64,000 bases of DNA from GCA-958296115 sp965222445 (GTDB lineage Bacteria > Chloroflexota > Dehalococcoidia > Lucifugimonadales > CAJWER01). Below are positions 25,613 through 34,684 of the stretch, in pieces. The position numbers and the translations under genes were made by a program. The DNA lies in contig CBDCTY010000002.1 in NCBI GenBank assembly GCA_965222445.1, positions 2,666,001 through 2,730,000 of the forward strand, written 5' to 3'. The notes under the pieces are model-generated. The model worked only from the letters and a program-made list of their open reading frames with translations, did no database searches and was not told where the DNA came from. Every line of letters begins with the position of its first letter. The first letter of the stretch is position 1.

Positions 25613-25680
25613 CCCTCTCTCCCTTGACGGGAGAGGGTTGGAGCCTGCCCTGAGCTTGTCGAAGGGGTGAGGGTGACGAA
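25612..25680. repeat. Hairpin repeats between the two oxidoreductase genes
   Basis: The sequence ccctctcccttgacgggagaggg forms a hairpin and is followed by the dispersed unit ccctgagcttgtcgaagggg. The same TTCGACA-GCTCAGG unit is amplified at 61.0-61.3 kb. The first hairpin, just after the stop at 25610-25612, may also act as a terminator. Confidence 0.6.
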
Positions 25681-25713
25681 CCCAGGTCCAGCCGCGAGAG
25701 CGAAGGAGCGCAC

Positions 25714-26904
25714 ATGGACGAGATCCGCATAGGTATCTTCGGAGTAGGGCACAGGGGCCTGGGCTGGCTCCGGCTGATGGACAGGTTGGACGGATACCGC
25801 ATAGTTGCGGTCGGCGACATCTTCGAGCCTCTGAACGAGAGGGCGCTGGCTCAGCTCGAAGACCGTCGCGGCGTGGCTACCTACGTGGAGTACGAGGATA
25901 TGCTCGCCGACCCAGGCATCGACGCCATCGCCCTGACGGTCCGCTGCAAGGAGCAGGGCGCAATGGCTGCACAGGCGCTCGAGGCCGGCAAGCACGTGAA
26001 CTCCGAAGTGCCGGCTGCTTTCACGATCGAGGACTGCTGGCGCATCGTCGTGGCCCAGGAGAGGACCGGCCTCGTCTACCTGCACGGCGACCAGGCCCGC
26101 TACGCCGGCTTCTTCCAGGCTTGGCGCGACATGGTCCAGGGGGGCCAGCTGGGACGCGTAGTCTACTGTGAGGGCGAGTACATCGGCTACCCCGGTACGC
26201 TCAGGTACCACCAGGACTGGAAGACGGGCGAGTTCGTGGCGACGGAGGACCTGCCGAACAACCCGAATGCCAGGCCGACTTGGTCGCACCTGATGGACCC
26301 AATCTACTACCTGCCTCACGAGCTGAGCCCGCTCCTGATGGTGCTCGACGACCGCGTGACCCGCGTCACGGCGATGAGCACCAAAAAGCCGAGCTACGCC
26401 CACCCGGAAATCGACCGCGCCGACCTGCAGCTAGCCCTGATGAAGACCGAGAAGGACGCCGTCCTGAGGATGGCTTGCGGTTACACCCAGCCTCTGCCGC
26501 CTCTGTGGGAGCATCACCACTACCAGATCATGGGAACGGGCGGTATGGTGCAGTCCGGCCGCACCAGCAGGGACAAGGCGAAGATGTGGCTGGCCGACAG
26601 ACACATGCACGACATGGCCGACGTCGACTGGCGCTACGAGCGTACCGACGCGCCTCCTGAGGCCGTGTCCAGCGGCCACCGCGGGGCAGACTACTACGTC
26701 CAGGTGGCCTTCCGCGATGCCGTCCTGGGCAGGCAGCCCCTGGAATTCGACGTCTACAAGGGCGTGGACACCGCGGCCCCGGCCATACTCGCCGTCGAGT
26801 CGATCAGGAACGGCAATGCGCCCTTCGACGTGCCCGACTTCCGCCCAAGCGCCTCGCGCCCTGCCGGAACCATGCCCGCCGAAGCTAGTACTGCTTCAAT
26901 CTAA
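25714..26904 (+). CDS. Gfo/Idh/MocA-family oxidoreductase, paralogue 2
   Basis: 396 residues, closely similar to the preceding gene along its length: IGIFGVGHRGLGWLRLM, EVPAAFTIEDCWRIVVAQER, WEHHHYQIMGTGGMVQSGR, HDMADVDWRYERTD and the ending PDFRPSASRPAGTMP. The residues replacing those of paralogue 1 (HGDQARYAGFFQAW for LAEQSRYAGMFQAW) lie near the expected active-site pocket and suggest a different substrate. GAAGGAG precedes ATG. No signal peptide, so cytoplasmic. Confidence 0.88.
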   Translation: MDEIRIGIFGVGHRGLGWLRLMDRLDGYRIVAVGDIFEPLNERALAQLEDRRGVATYVEYEDMLADPGIDAIALTVRCKEQGAMAAQALEAGKHVNSEVPAAFTIEDCWRIVVAQERTGLVYLHGDQARYAGFFQAWRDMVQGGQLGRVVYCEGEYIGYPGTLRYHQDWKTGEFVATEDLPNNPNARPTWSHLMDPIYYLPHELSPLLMVLDDRVTRVTAMSTKKPSYAHPEIDRADLQLALMKTEKDAVLRMACGYTQPLPPLWEHHHYQIMGTGGMVQSGRTSRDKAKMWLADRHMHDMADVDWRYERTDAPPEAVSSGHRGADYYVQVAFRDAVLGRQPLEFDVYKGVDTAAPAILAVESIRNGNAPFDVPDFRPSASRPAGTMPAEASTASI

Positions 26905-26928
26905 ATATGACAGAACCCTCGGATTGCC

Positions 26929-26954
26929 GTCATTCCCGCGAAAGCGGGAACCCA
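26929..26954. repeat. dRS3-like hairpin (GTCATTCCCGC-gaaa-GCGGGAACCCA)
   Basis: Seven-base arms TTCCCGC (26933-26939) and GCGGGAA (26944-26950) enclose a GAAA-type loop. The unit is one of at least ten related hairpins in the window. It lies between convergent genes and could also end transcription from the left. Confidence 0.65.
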
Positions 26955-27029
26955 GAGGGGCGGGGGGCTGGACGTTCGCCAAAACTACCTTGAATCGATA
27001 CTAGTAACCGGCCTGGCCGAGGGTGCTGG

Positions 27030-28814
27030 CTACCAGCTGCCCCACTTGATGCGCCACCGGCGCAACTCGCCGGTCGAGTAGTCGGCCGACAATAGGACCT
27101 GCTCGCGGCCCTCTAGCTGCTGCGAGCAGACTGCGACTGACTCCCCGTCCATGGTAGCCGACGACACGGCGCCGCCCCTGAAGATATACGGCAGTACCAG
27201 CGTCGCCCCCCTCACCGCGGAATCGGCCTCGAGCGTGACGCTCAGCGTGGTCGAGTTGTAGTCGAAGTCGTACTCCGTCATTCGCAGGGCCCGCTTTGCG
27301 TCGTTGAACTCCACCCAACCGGTGCCGTCTACGAAGTGGTGCCCGCGGCCCTTGCAGTGTCCGAGCATGGCTTCCAGCCATCTCTGGACCGACCGGGGCG
27401 CCGGTCGCGTTGCCAGCGGGTGGAAGTACGGATGGTAGACGCTGTTGAACCGGTCGATGGCGTTGTCCGCCTGCTCCCTTCCCCGCTCGATGCACTCATC
27501 GATGGATAGGGCAGGGGCGAAGCTCTTGCCTGTGGTCCACCCATCGTCCGTCGACATGGTCGTCTGCTCGTAGATGTCGAGCAGCTCTCCGTTCTCGTCC
27601 ATGAACTTCACGGGCAGACCGCTCCCGTTCACGTAGCCGCCCCTCTGGTAGCGTGCCCCGGAGAAGTTCGTGTCCAGGCGCACACCGTTCTCCCGCAGGT
27701 ATTTGGCCGATTCCGTCCACCCGACCCATATCACCGAGTGGCCCCGGTGCGTCACCGGGTCATGCCCGTATCGGTCCCTGAACGCCCCCAGCTCGGCCCT
27801 GAGACCCTCGCGCATCTCCGCCAGGGTCGGCATGTTGTCGACCCACGGGTGCTCGCCGAAGTCGTGGCCCCGCGCGCGCAGCGCCCTCTCATCATCTGGC
27901 TCTAGCAGCGGGTGGTGCTCGATCTTCAGGTACGTCGTATACGGCACGCCGTACCGGTCCGCTGTCGCGAGTACGTTGTCGAGGTCGCGCCGCGCCATAT
28001 TGTCGCTGTCTCCGTTGATGAACGCCCCGGCGCGGGCGCCGTTTGGGAAGTGCCACATGCGGGGAATGGGCCTCGTAACGGACGCGATCCATTCGAGTAT
28101 CCGCACCAGCGCGTCCTGGTGCAGGTCGGCCTGCGGGATGTGGCGCAGCGCCGGGTCCAGGAACCCTACGAAGAGGTCGTTGGGCTTGAACTGGAGGTCG
28201 CCGTCCGGGTCGGGCCGGGTCCCGGTGCTCGCCTGCTCGCGGCGTCCCTGGTGGAACAGCACCGTGCTCTCCGCCAGGTCGTACGCGAACATGGCCCAAT
28301 GGCCCTCTCCCAGCGTCCCTATGGTGATGGCTGGGTACGTGGTCACGTAGTCGGCCTGCGCGGCGAAGTATGCGACGACGGCGTTCGGCTCCCCGCTCCA
28401 GGTGTACTCCTCGCCTCGCCCGTGGAACTGCAGCGGTCCCAGCTCTGCGCCCATGTTGAGCGCGCAGATGGGGCTGAGAGAGATGTACCTGTCCACCATG
28501 GACCTCTCCGCGCCGGACGAGCCGAAACCCAGCTTCACGGCCATCTCCCGCGGAGGGCGTAGCGCTATCAGATTGCCGCCATTGCGTATGTATGAGAGCA
28601 GCACGTCCTGCACGTCCTCGGGCGGGTCGATGTGCGTCAGAAATACCACGTGGCGTCCGGCTAACGCCCCCGCGTCTAGGGCCTCGCGCGCCAGGTCATG
28701 CACCTCGAACCAGTTGTAGCCCTCGATGTGAAGAATCTCCGTGATATACCCGGAGAACCGATGGGGCGTGTCGCTGTTCCATATCACTAGTATTGGGGCG
28801 TGCCCATTCATCAT
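27030..28814 (-). CDS. Deacetylase-like protein with GATase-like N-terminal domain, paralogue 1
   Basis: 594 residues. The first ~100 (ILVIWNSDTPHRFSGYITEI, then GRHVVFLTHIDPPEDVQDVL) resemble a glutamine-amidotransferase-like/ThuA-type alpha/beta domain. From about 260 there is a NodB-like carbohydrate-esterase layout with the metal Asp in INGDSDNMARRD, His in GHDFGEHPWV and THRGHSVIWVGW, and then DTNFSGARY. The usual TFDDG motif is replaced by GDSDN, so the enzyme class is uncertain. A C-terminal beta domain follows. There is no signal peptide. AGGAGG precedes ATG 28814 (GTG 28817 also possible). It may remove acyl groups from a sugar polymer fragment in the cytoplasm, which is inference. 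Confidence 0.75.
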   Translation of the reverse strand: MMNGHAPILVIWNSDTPHRFSGYITEILHIEGYNWFEVHDLAREALDAGALAGRHVVFLTHIDPPEDVQDVLLSYIRNGGNLIALRPPREMAVKLGFGSSGAERSMVDRYISLSPICALNMGAELGPLQFHGRGEEYTWSGEPNAVVAYFAAQADYVTTYPAITIGTLGEGHWAMFAYDLAESTVLFHQGRREQASTGTRPDPDGDLQFKPNDLFVGFLDPALRHIPQADLHQDALVRILEWIASVTRPIPRMWHFPNGARAGAFINGDSDNMARRDLDNVLATADRYGVPYTTYLKIEHHPLLEPDDERALRARGHDFGEHPWVDNMPTLAEMREGLRAELGAFRDRYGHDPVTHRGHSVIWVGWTESAKYLRENGVRLDTNFSGARYQRGGYVNGSGLPVKFMDENGELLDIYEQTTMSTDDGWTTGKSFAPALSIDECIERGREQADNAIDRFNSVYHPYFHPLATRPAPRSVQRWLEAMLGHCKGRGHHFVDGTGWVEFNDAKRALRMTEYDFDYNSTTLSVTLEADSAVRGATLVLPYIFRGGAVSSATMDGESVAVCSQQLEGREQVLLSADYSTGELRRWRIKWGSW

Positions 28815-28849
28815 CACACTAAGCCTCCTGTGCCCAAATCCCGACCTCC

Positions 28850-28876
28850 GTCATACCGGCGAAAGCCGGTATCCAG
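28850..28876. repeat. dRS3-like hairpin upstream of paralogue 1
   Basis: ATACCGGC (28853-28860), loop gaaa, GCCGGTAT (28865-28872). It is the same repeat family as at 26929, with compensating base changes in both arms, which preserve the stem. Confidence 0.65.
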
Positions 28877-28952
28877 TTCTTCGTCGCGTTGCTCCTCAGA
28901 TTGACAATCCCGGATCGCTTAACTGAATACTTGGTATCTTTAACGCTCCAAA

Positions 28953-29894
28953 TTACCCACTGCGTACCTGCGGCCTGTACGACCAGACGTCGTTGTAAAG
29001 GTCCTTACCGAACCCGCCGATGATCCATATCCTGTCTTCGAACACCAGGGCCCCAGGCTCGTGGCGCACCGACCACGTGGCTTCCCCGTCCCTTAGCCAC
29101 TCTGCGCCGTCGGTCGAGTGCCAGACGTCCCGCCGGTTCCCGTAGTGGCTCCCTCCGATCACCCATATCCGGTCGTCGAACACGACGGACCTGTGGAAAC
29201 GCCGCGGCGGCCAGGCTGCGCCGCCTGTCACCTCTTGCCATTCCACGCCGTCGGTGGAGCACCAGACGTCCTGGAAGTTTATCGGAGAGTTGGCGTACAC
29301 CGTCTCGTCGTAGACGCCGCCGCCGATCACCCACATCTTGCCATCGAACACCACCGAAGTCTGCATCGACCGGGCACACCAGGGGGCGTAGTCGGTGGCC
29401 AGCTTCCAGTCCTTCCCGTTGTCCGAGTACCAGACGTCATGGCTCGGCTTCCTGCCGTTGCCCCAGGCCATCCCGCCCATGATCCACATCCGGTCGTCGA
29501 ATACGATGGCAGTAGCGGCGCTTCGCGGGCTCCAGGCCGCGTCGTCTGTGGCGAGTTCCCAGTTCGCGCCGTCCGTGGAGCTCCACACGTCGTTGTATGC
29601 GATCTGCTCGTTCCCAATCTGGTTGTCGACGTAGCTCCCGCCCGCCATGATCCACATCTTGTCGTCGAATACGACGCAGTTTGGCAGGTTGCGGACCGCC
29701 CAGGGCGCCTCGGGAGTTGCCTCCGTCCACGTCTTGCCGTCGCTCGACGACCACACATCGTTCACCCGCTGCGGGATGAACCCACCCAGGATCCACATCT
29801 TCCCGTCGTACACGACGTGCCCCATCGAGTCCCGCCGTGTCCATGGGGCAGCCGCAGTCTCTAGTGTCCAGCCTGTCTCGGCTTTTCGGTCCAT
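28953..29894 (-). CDS. Kelch-type beta-propeller protein
   Basis: 313 residues made of about six repeats of ~48 residues, each with a strand of the form VVFDDRMWIMGG followed by NDVWSSTDGANWELAT. The motifs WILGG, WIMAGG, WIMGG, WVIGGG, WVIGG and WIIGG mark the blades. No signal peptide is evident, so it appears cytoplasmic. It lies between two deacetylase-like genes, 24 bases after one stop, in the same direction. Kelch propellers bind proteins or sugars or act as sialic-acid mutarotases; the role here is open. Confidence 0.82.
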   Translation of the reverse strand: MDRKAETGWTLETAAAPWTRRDSMGHVVYDGKMWILGGFIPQRVNDVWSSSDGKTWTEATPEAPWAVRNLPNCVVFDDKMWIMAGGSYVDNQIGNEQIAYNDVWSSTDGANWELATDDAAWSPRSAATAIVFDDRMWIMGGMAWGNGRKPSHDVWYSDNGKDWKLATDYAPWCARSMQTSVVFDGKMWVIGGGVYDETVYANSPINFQDVWCSTDGVEWQEVTGGAAWPPRRFHRSVVFDDRIWVIGGSHYGNRRDVWHSTDGAEWLRDGEATWSVRHEPGALVFEDRIWIIGGFGKDLYNDVWSYRPQVRSG

Positions 29895-29918
29895 GTCAGA
29901 TCACCTCACCATGTCGAG

Positions 29919-31727
29919 TTACCGGAGACTCCATCGTATGCGCCATCGACGCGTCTTTCCCGCATCGTAATCGGCGGGCAGGAGCGCCTGCAGTCGTCCT
30001 TCGAGCTTACGCGCATCTACGTCTACGGGCTCACCGTCTATGTCGGCGCTGCTCATTGGGCTGCCCCTGAAGGTGTAGGGGAGCGCGAGCGCTACCCCGG
30101 CCACGCTCATTTCTGATTGCAGGCCCAGATGCAGTGTCAAGGAGTCCTGGTCGAATGCGTACTCCGTGATGCACAGGGACCGCCGCCCGTCGTTGAAGTC
30201 GAGCCAGCCCCTGGCGCTGGCGAAGTGAAAGCCGCGCTCGACGCAGTGCTCGATGGCGGCCTCGTACCACCGCTGGTTCGATTCGGGGCCGGGGCGCGTC
30301 CTCACCGGGTGAAAGCACGGATTGTAGACCGAGTGGAATCGCTCCGCCGCGTCGTTCAGCCGCCTTCGGGTGAAGGCGATGCACTCGTCGATAGTCATTG
30401 CCGGGGCGAGGATCTTGACGCCGACGTACCCGTCGTCGCTCAGCGTGGTGCACTGTTCATAGATGTCCAGCAGCTCGCCGTCCTCGTCCATGAACTTCAC
30501 CGGCAGCCCGCTGCCGTTCAGGTATGCCGCCCGGTGGAAGCGGCCTGCCGTAAAGTTCGTATCCAGGCGAACGCCGTTCTCGCGCAGGTACTTGGCCGAG
30601 TCGGTCCAGCCAACCCATATGACCGAGTGGCTCCGGTTGGTGATGGGGCCGCGTCCGTACCGCTTGCGGAAGGCGCCAAGCTCCTCCCGGAGTCCTTCGC
30701 GCATCTCCTCCAGGCTGGGTTGGGCACCGGCGTACGGATGCTCCCCGAAGTCGTGGCCCCGGGCTTCCAGCGCCGTCTGTAGCTCGGGCGTCACGTCAGC
30801 GTGGTGCTCGATCCTCAGGTACGTGGTATAGGGGATGCCGAACCGGTCTGCCGTCGCTATCGTGTTCGTGAAGTCGTCCATGCTCATGCCGTCGCTGTCT
30901 CCGGTGAACATCGCGAGGGCAGGGGAGCCGTTGGGGAAGTGCCAGAGCCGCGGCAGGGGGCGGGACAGCGACGCCATCCAGTCCAGTATCCTGACCAGCG
31001 CGTCCTGGTGCAGGTCCGCCTGGGGGATGTGTCCCAGGGCGGGGTCGAGGTATCCCACGAACAGGTCGTTGGTCTTGTACTGGTACTCGCCGCCCGGGTC
31101 CGGTCGCACGCCCGTGCTCGCCTGCTCTCGGAGACCCTGGTGGAATAGCACCGTGCTCTCCGCCAGGTCGTATGTGAACACCGCCCATTGGCCTTTGCCG
31201 TGGCTGTCTATAACTATGGCGGGATTCTCCGTGACGTAGTCCCGCTCCGAGGCCAGGTGGGCCATGACGGCCGATGGGCTGCCGGCCCATGTGTACTGCT
31301 CGGCGCGGCCGTGGAACTGCAGCACGTAGGGCTCGACACCGACGTTGACGGCGCAGTTGCCGTTCAGCTCGATGTACCGGTCGACCATCGTCCTCTCGGC
31401 AAACGACGACCCGAGCCCCAGCTTCCCGGCCATCTCACGCGGTGGTCGCAGCGCGATGAGGTTGCCGCCCCCGCGCACATGCGCCAGTAGAAGCTCCTGT
31501 ATTTCCGGCGACGGCTCGATATGTGTGAGGATGACGATCTGGTGGCAGGCCAGGATCTCCTCGGTCAGCGGATCACTCGCCAGGTCATGGACTACGCGCC
31601 AGTTGTACCCCTCGACATCCAGGATCTCCGTGATGTAGCCGGAGAACCGAAGCGGCGTACCGCTGTCCCAGACTACGAGAATCGGGCATGTGGCCGCGCG
31701 GTCAGGCACGCCTAGTCCTATCTCCAC
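29919..31727 (-). CDS. Deacetylase-like protein with GATase-like N-terminal domain, paralogue 2
   Basis: 602 residues, related to paralogue 1 over its whole length: PILVVWDSGTPLRFSGYITE, MFTGDSDGMSMDDF (metal-site region), GHDFGEHPYAGAQPS, TNRSHSVIWVGWTDSAKYL and DTNFTAGRFHRAAY. The Arg-Gly-His of the other copies is Arg-Ser-His here. GTG 31727 overlaps the end of paralogue 3 by ten bases; GTG 31709 is an alternative start with GGAG upstream. The overlap indicates one transcript with paralogue 3. Confidence 0.75.
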   Translation of the reverse strand: MEIGLGVPDRAATCPILVVWDSGTPLRFSGYITEILDVEGYNWRVVHDLASDPLTEEILACHQIVILTHIEPSPEIQELLLAHVRGGGNLIALRPPREMAGKLGLGSSFAERTMVDRYIELNGNCAVNVGVEPYVLQFHGRAEQYTWAGSPSAVMAHLASERDYVTENPAIVIDSHGKGQWAVFTYDLAESTVLFHQGLREQASTGVRPDPGGEYQYKTNDLFVGYLDPALGHIPQADLHQDALVRILDWMASLSRPLPRLWHFPNGSPALAMFTGDSDGMSMDDFTNTIATADRFGIPYTTYLRIEHHADVTPELQTALEARGHDFGEHPYAGAQPSLEEMREGLREELGAFRKRYGRGPITNRSHSVIWVGWTDSAKYLRENGVRLDTNFTAGRFHRAAYLNGSGLPVKFMDEDGELLDIYEQCTTLSDDGYVGVKILAPAMTIDECIAFTRRRLNDAAERFHSVYNPCFHPVRTRPGPESNQRWYEAAIEHCVERGFHFASARGWLDFNDGRRSLCITEYAFDQDSLTLHLGLQSEMSVAGVALALPYTFRGSPMSSADIDGEPVDVDARKLEGRLQALLPADYDAGKTRRWRIRWSLR

Positions 31728-33499
31728 TGCACTCGCCAGGTCCGTGGCTCGCCCGCCCGGTAGTCGGCGCAGAGCGACACCTGCTCCCGGCCCTCCATCA
31801 TCGTGGGGCTCGTGGCGACCGGCTCCCCGGCGACCGTTGCGCTGCCCATTGCAAGGCCCCGATACACGTAGGGCAGCACCAGCGCAGCCCCATCCACCGA
31901 CGTCCCCGCGGTCAGGGTCATCTCAATCGACATGGACCTCTCGTCGAAGCTGTAGCTCGTAAGCTGCAGCGACCGCCTGCCGTCGTTGAAGTCCACCCAG
32001 CCGGTCCCGTTGACGAAGGGGAATCCGCGCTCCTGGCAGTGCTGGATGGCGGCCTCGACCCACCTTTGGATCGATCGCGGCGCCGGTTGAGCGGCGTGAG
32101 GATGGAAGTACGGGTGATAGACGGTGTGGAAGCGGTCGATGGACGCGTCGATCTGCCTCTTCGATACTTCGATGCACTCGTCGATGGACAGCGCCCGCTC
32201 GAAGCACTTGTCGGTGGTCATCCCGTCGTCGGAGGACATCGTGTTCTGCTCGTAGATGTCGAGCAGCTCGCCGTTCTCGTCCATGAACTTCACGGGCAGG
32301 CCGCTCCCGTTCACGTAGGCGCAGCGGTGGTACCTGCCCCCCGCGAAGCTCGTGTCCAGCCTAACCCCGTTCTCCCGCAGGTACTTCGCCTGCTCAGTCC
32401 AGCCCACCCAGACCACGGAATGCCCCCTGTTGGTCACGGGGTCGTGGCCGTACCTCGCGCGGAATGCGCCCATCTCTTCACGAAGGCCGTTCCGCATCTC
32501 CTCCTTGGTGGGCATGAGGCTCACGAAGGGGTGCTCGCCGAAGTCGTGGCCCCGTGCCCGCAGGGAGCGCTCGACCTCAGGCTCCACGATCTCGTGGTGC
32601 TCGGGCTTCAGGTACGTCGTGAAGGGCACTCCGTACCGGTCCGTGGTCGCGATGATGTTCCAGAAGTCGCGGGCATCCATGTTGTCGCTGTCGCCGTTGA
32701 GGAACGCCACCGCCGGAGCCCCGTCCGGGAAGTGCCAGACACGGGGCAGCGGCTTGGTAATGGACGCGATCCACTCGATGACCCTGACGAGGGCGTCCTG
32801 GTGCAGGTCGGCCTGCGGCAGGAGGCGCAGGTCTGGGTCCAGGAACCCTACGAACAGGTCATTGGGGATGAACTGCCGCGCTCCGTCCGCGTCGGCGCGG
32901 GCCCCATCGCTCGCCTGCTCCCTTCGGCCCTGGTGGAACAGCACAGTACTCTCTGCCAGGTCGTAGGCGAACACGGACCAGTGGCCTTCTCCCAGGCTGC
33001 CTATCAATATGGCTGGGTTCGGAGTCACGTAGTCGGGTTTGGCGGCGAAGTAGGCCACTATGGCGTTTGGCTCTCCTGCCCAGGTGTAGTGCTCGCCCCG
33101 CCCGTGGAACTGCAGCGGGCCGTGGTCCACCCCGGCGTTCAGTGCGCAGATGCTGCTGAACGATACGTACCGGTCGACCATCGACCGCTCCGCGGACGAC
33201 GAGTTCAGCCCCAGCTTCCCGGCCATCGCCCGGGGTGGCCGCAGCGCGATGAGATTGCCGCCCCCGCGCACATACTCGATCAGCAGGTCCTGGACATCGT
33301 CCGACGGGTCGATATGCGTGAGGATGACGATCTGGTGCCCCGCCAGGACCTCGGCCGTCAGCGGGTCGCTCGCCAGGTCGTGGACGACCCGCCAGTTGTA
33401 CCCCTCGACGTCCAGTATCTCCGTTATGTAGCCCGAGAACCGGTGCGGCGTACCGCTGTCCCAGACCACCAGTATGGGAGTCGAAAAACTATCGTTCAC
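31718..33499 (-). CDS. Deacetylase-like protein with GATase-like N-terminal domain, paralogue 3
   Basis: 593 residues. The N-terminal domain starts PILVVWDSGTPHRFSGYITE; the esterase-like domain shows FLNGDSDNMDARDF, GHDFGEHPFVSLMPT, TNRGHSVVWVGWTEQAKYL and DTSFAGGRYHRCAY. It starts at GTG 33499 after TAGGAGG and follows the transglutaminase-like gene by 11 bases. Shared flanking phrases (VKFMDENGELLDIYEQ in paralogues 1 and 3) mark these two as closest to each other. Confidence 0.75.
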   Translation of the reverse strand: MNDSFSTPILVVWDSGTPHRFSGYITEILDVEGYNWRVVHDLASDPLTAEVLAGHQIVILTHIDPSDDVQDLLIEYVRGGGNLIALRPPRAMAGKLGLNSSSAERSMVDRYVSFSSICALNAGVDHGPLQFHGRGEHYTWAGEPNAIVAYFAAKPDYVTPNPAILIGSLGEGHWSVFAYDLAESTVLFHQGRREQASDGARADADGARQFIPNDLFVGFLDPDLRLLPQADLHQDALVRVIEWIASITKPLPRVWHFPDGAPAVAFLNGDSDNMDARDFWNIIATTDRYGVPFTTYLKPEHHEIVEPEVERSLRARGHDFGEHPFVSLMPTKEEMRNGLREEMGAFRARYGHDPVTNRGHSVVWVGWTEQAKYLRENGVRLDTSFAGGRYHRCAYVNGSGLPVKFMDENGELLDIYEQNTMSSDDGMTTDKCFERALSIDECIEVSKRQIDASIDRFHTVYHPYFHPHAAQPAPRSIQRWVEAAIQHCQERGFPFVNGTGWVDFNDGRRSLQLTSYSFDERSMSIEMTLTAGTSVDGAALVLPYVYRGLAMGSATVAGEPVATSPTMMEGREQVSLCADYRAGEPRTWRVQWR

Positions 33500-33510
33500 G
33501 CGTTGGCCTC

Positions 33511-34659
33511 CTAGGGATGGAATCTCAGCAGAATGCGGCTGATGTGTCCGTCGCGGCCAAAGGTGTTGACCCCCTTGGCCATGATCTCGTTCTTGCCAGG
33601 CTTCAGCTTCCAGGTGAAGTCTCGCCCTCTCTCGGTCCAGGGCTCATGGTCGATGCGTACCAGCAGCTTTTCCATGTTGGGCATGCTGTCTTCGAGGTTG
33701 ACCTTCAGCACGGCCTCGCCTCTATCCCACGCCTTGGGGTCCGCCCTCAGGTTGATCTGCACCTGGTCTATGGTCGGGTACATGTCGTGCTCGTTGCCCG
33801 TCCACTCCTCTTTGTTGGGGTTGTTGGCGGAGATCAGGCGTGGCGGGGTTCGTTCGTCGAGCCAGTGGAGCATGGGCATAGGCCCGCTGCGCGAGTGGTG
33901 CGTATTGCCGAGATAAACGCTTGCGTGAGCATAGTAGTCTCCAACCCTGTTGCTTTTGAAGACCCAGCCCGACGCGTCATGCTCGTCGATCGTGTCGTAT
34001 ACCGTAAGCAGGCCGGAGCTCGTCTTTTCCGTCCTGCGGAAGGGCTTGGCCCCGCTGACCATCTTCACCTCGGACCATCGTCCACCGACCCATGCGCGGT
34101 GTATCTCCAGCACGCTCAGCGGTACTCCGTCCAACTGGTAGTGCACGTTCATGTCGGCATCGAGCATGATCCACTTATGGAATTCGTGGGAGTAAACCTC
34201 GGGCACCGAGTGTCCGATGTTGCCTTCGTCCAGCGCCATCCACTCCGTCTGCGCCTTGGCAATGCCCGCGCGCCGCGCTACGAACCCAAGGGCCAACAGG
34301 CTCTGCATCATGGTTATCGAGTAGTAGCCGCAGTTGAAGTCGCTCCCCAGCTCCGCGGCCTCCAGTATCTCCAGCGCGTTCCTGGCCTCCGGCTCCCTCG
34401 ACCAGCCGTGGTCCCACCGGTTGCGGACCCACTCCCGGAGCATCAGCATCTGCTCGAACTCCGTCCGTCCACCGGCAATCACCGCGTCCAGCTCGTACTT
34501 CTCCCGCAGCTCGACGAGCATTTCGTCTCGGGGCTGGTAGTCGTACTCGTACGCGCTCCTCACGATCCATTCGTTCTGCCACTCGACTATCCGCAGCTCC
34601 GGCGGTATCGCCTCCTGCCCGGGTTCTGCTGTCTGCGTCGCTTGGGAAGTCGTCGCCAT
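33511..34659 (-). CDS. Transglutaminase-like protein, paralogue 1
   Basis: 382 residues. The transglutaminase/protease-like core has Cys in GSDFNCGYYSITMMQSLLAL (near residue 122), His in YSHEFHKWIMLDADMNVHY (near 180) and Asp in the same strand, preceded by LREWVRNRWDHGW. A beta-rich C-terminal part ends KLKPGKNEIMAKGVNTFGRD, then ISRILLRFHP. Bacterial members are often cysteine proteases, amidases or peptide-N-glycanase-like. It has no signal peptide. CGGAGGAG precedes ATG. It is in one run with two paralogues and the three deacetylase-like genes. Confidence 0.82.
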   Translation of the reverse strand: MATTSQATQTAEPGQEAIPPELRIVEWQNEWIVRSAYEYDYQPRDEMLVELREKYELDAVIAGGRTEFEQMLMLREWVRNRWDHGWSREPEARNALEILEAAELGSDFNCGYYSITMMQSLLALGFVARRAGIAKAQTEWMALDEGNIGHSVPEVYSHEFHKWIMLDADMNVHYQLDGVPLSVLEIHRAWVGGRWSEVKMVSGAKPFRRTEKTSSGLLTVYDTIDEHDASGWVFKSNRVGDYYAHASVYLGNTHHSRSGPMPMLHWLDERTPPRLISANNPNKEEWTGNEHDMYPTIDQVQINLRADPKAWDRGEAVLKVNLEDSMPNMEKLLVRIDHEPWTERGRDFTWKLKPGKNEIMAKGVNTFGRDGHISRILLRFHP

Positions 34660-34684
34660 CAGGCTCCTCCGTATGCAGTAGTCC

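Noticed and set aside
31688..33514. 608-residue plus-strand ORF
   Set aside because: It is the complement of deacetylase-like paralogue 3, whose family conservation with two other copies settles the strand.
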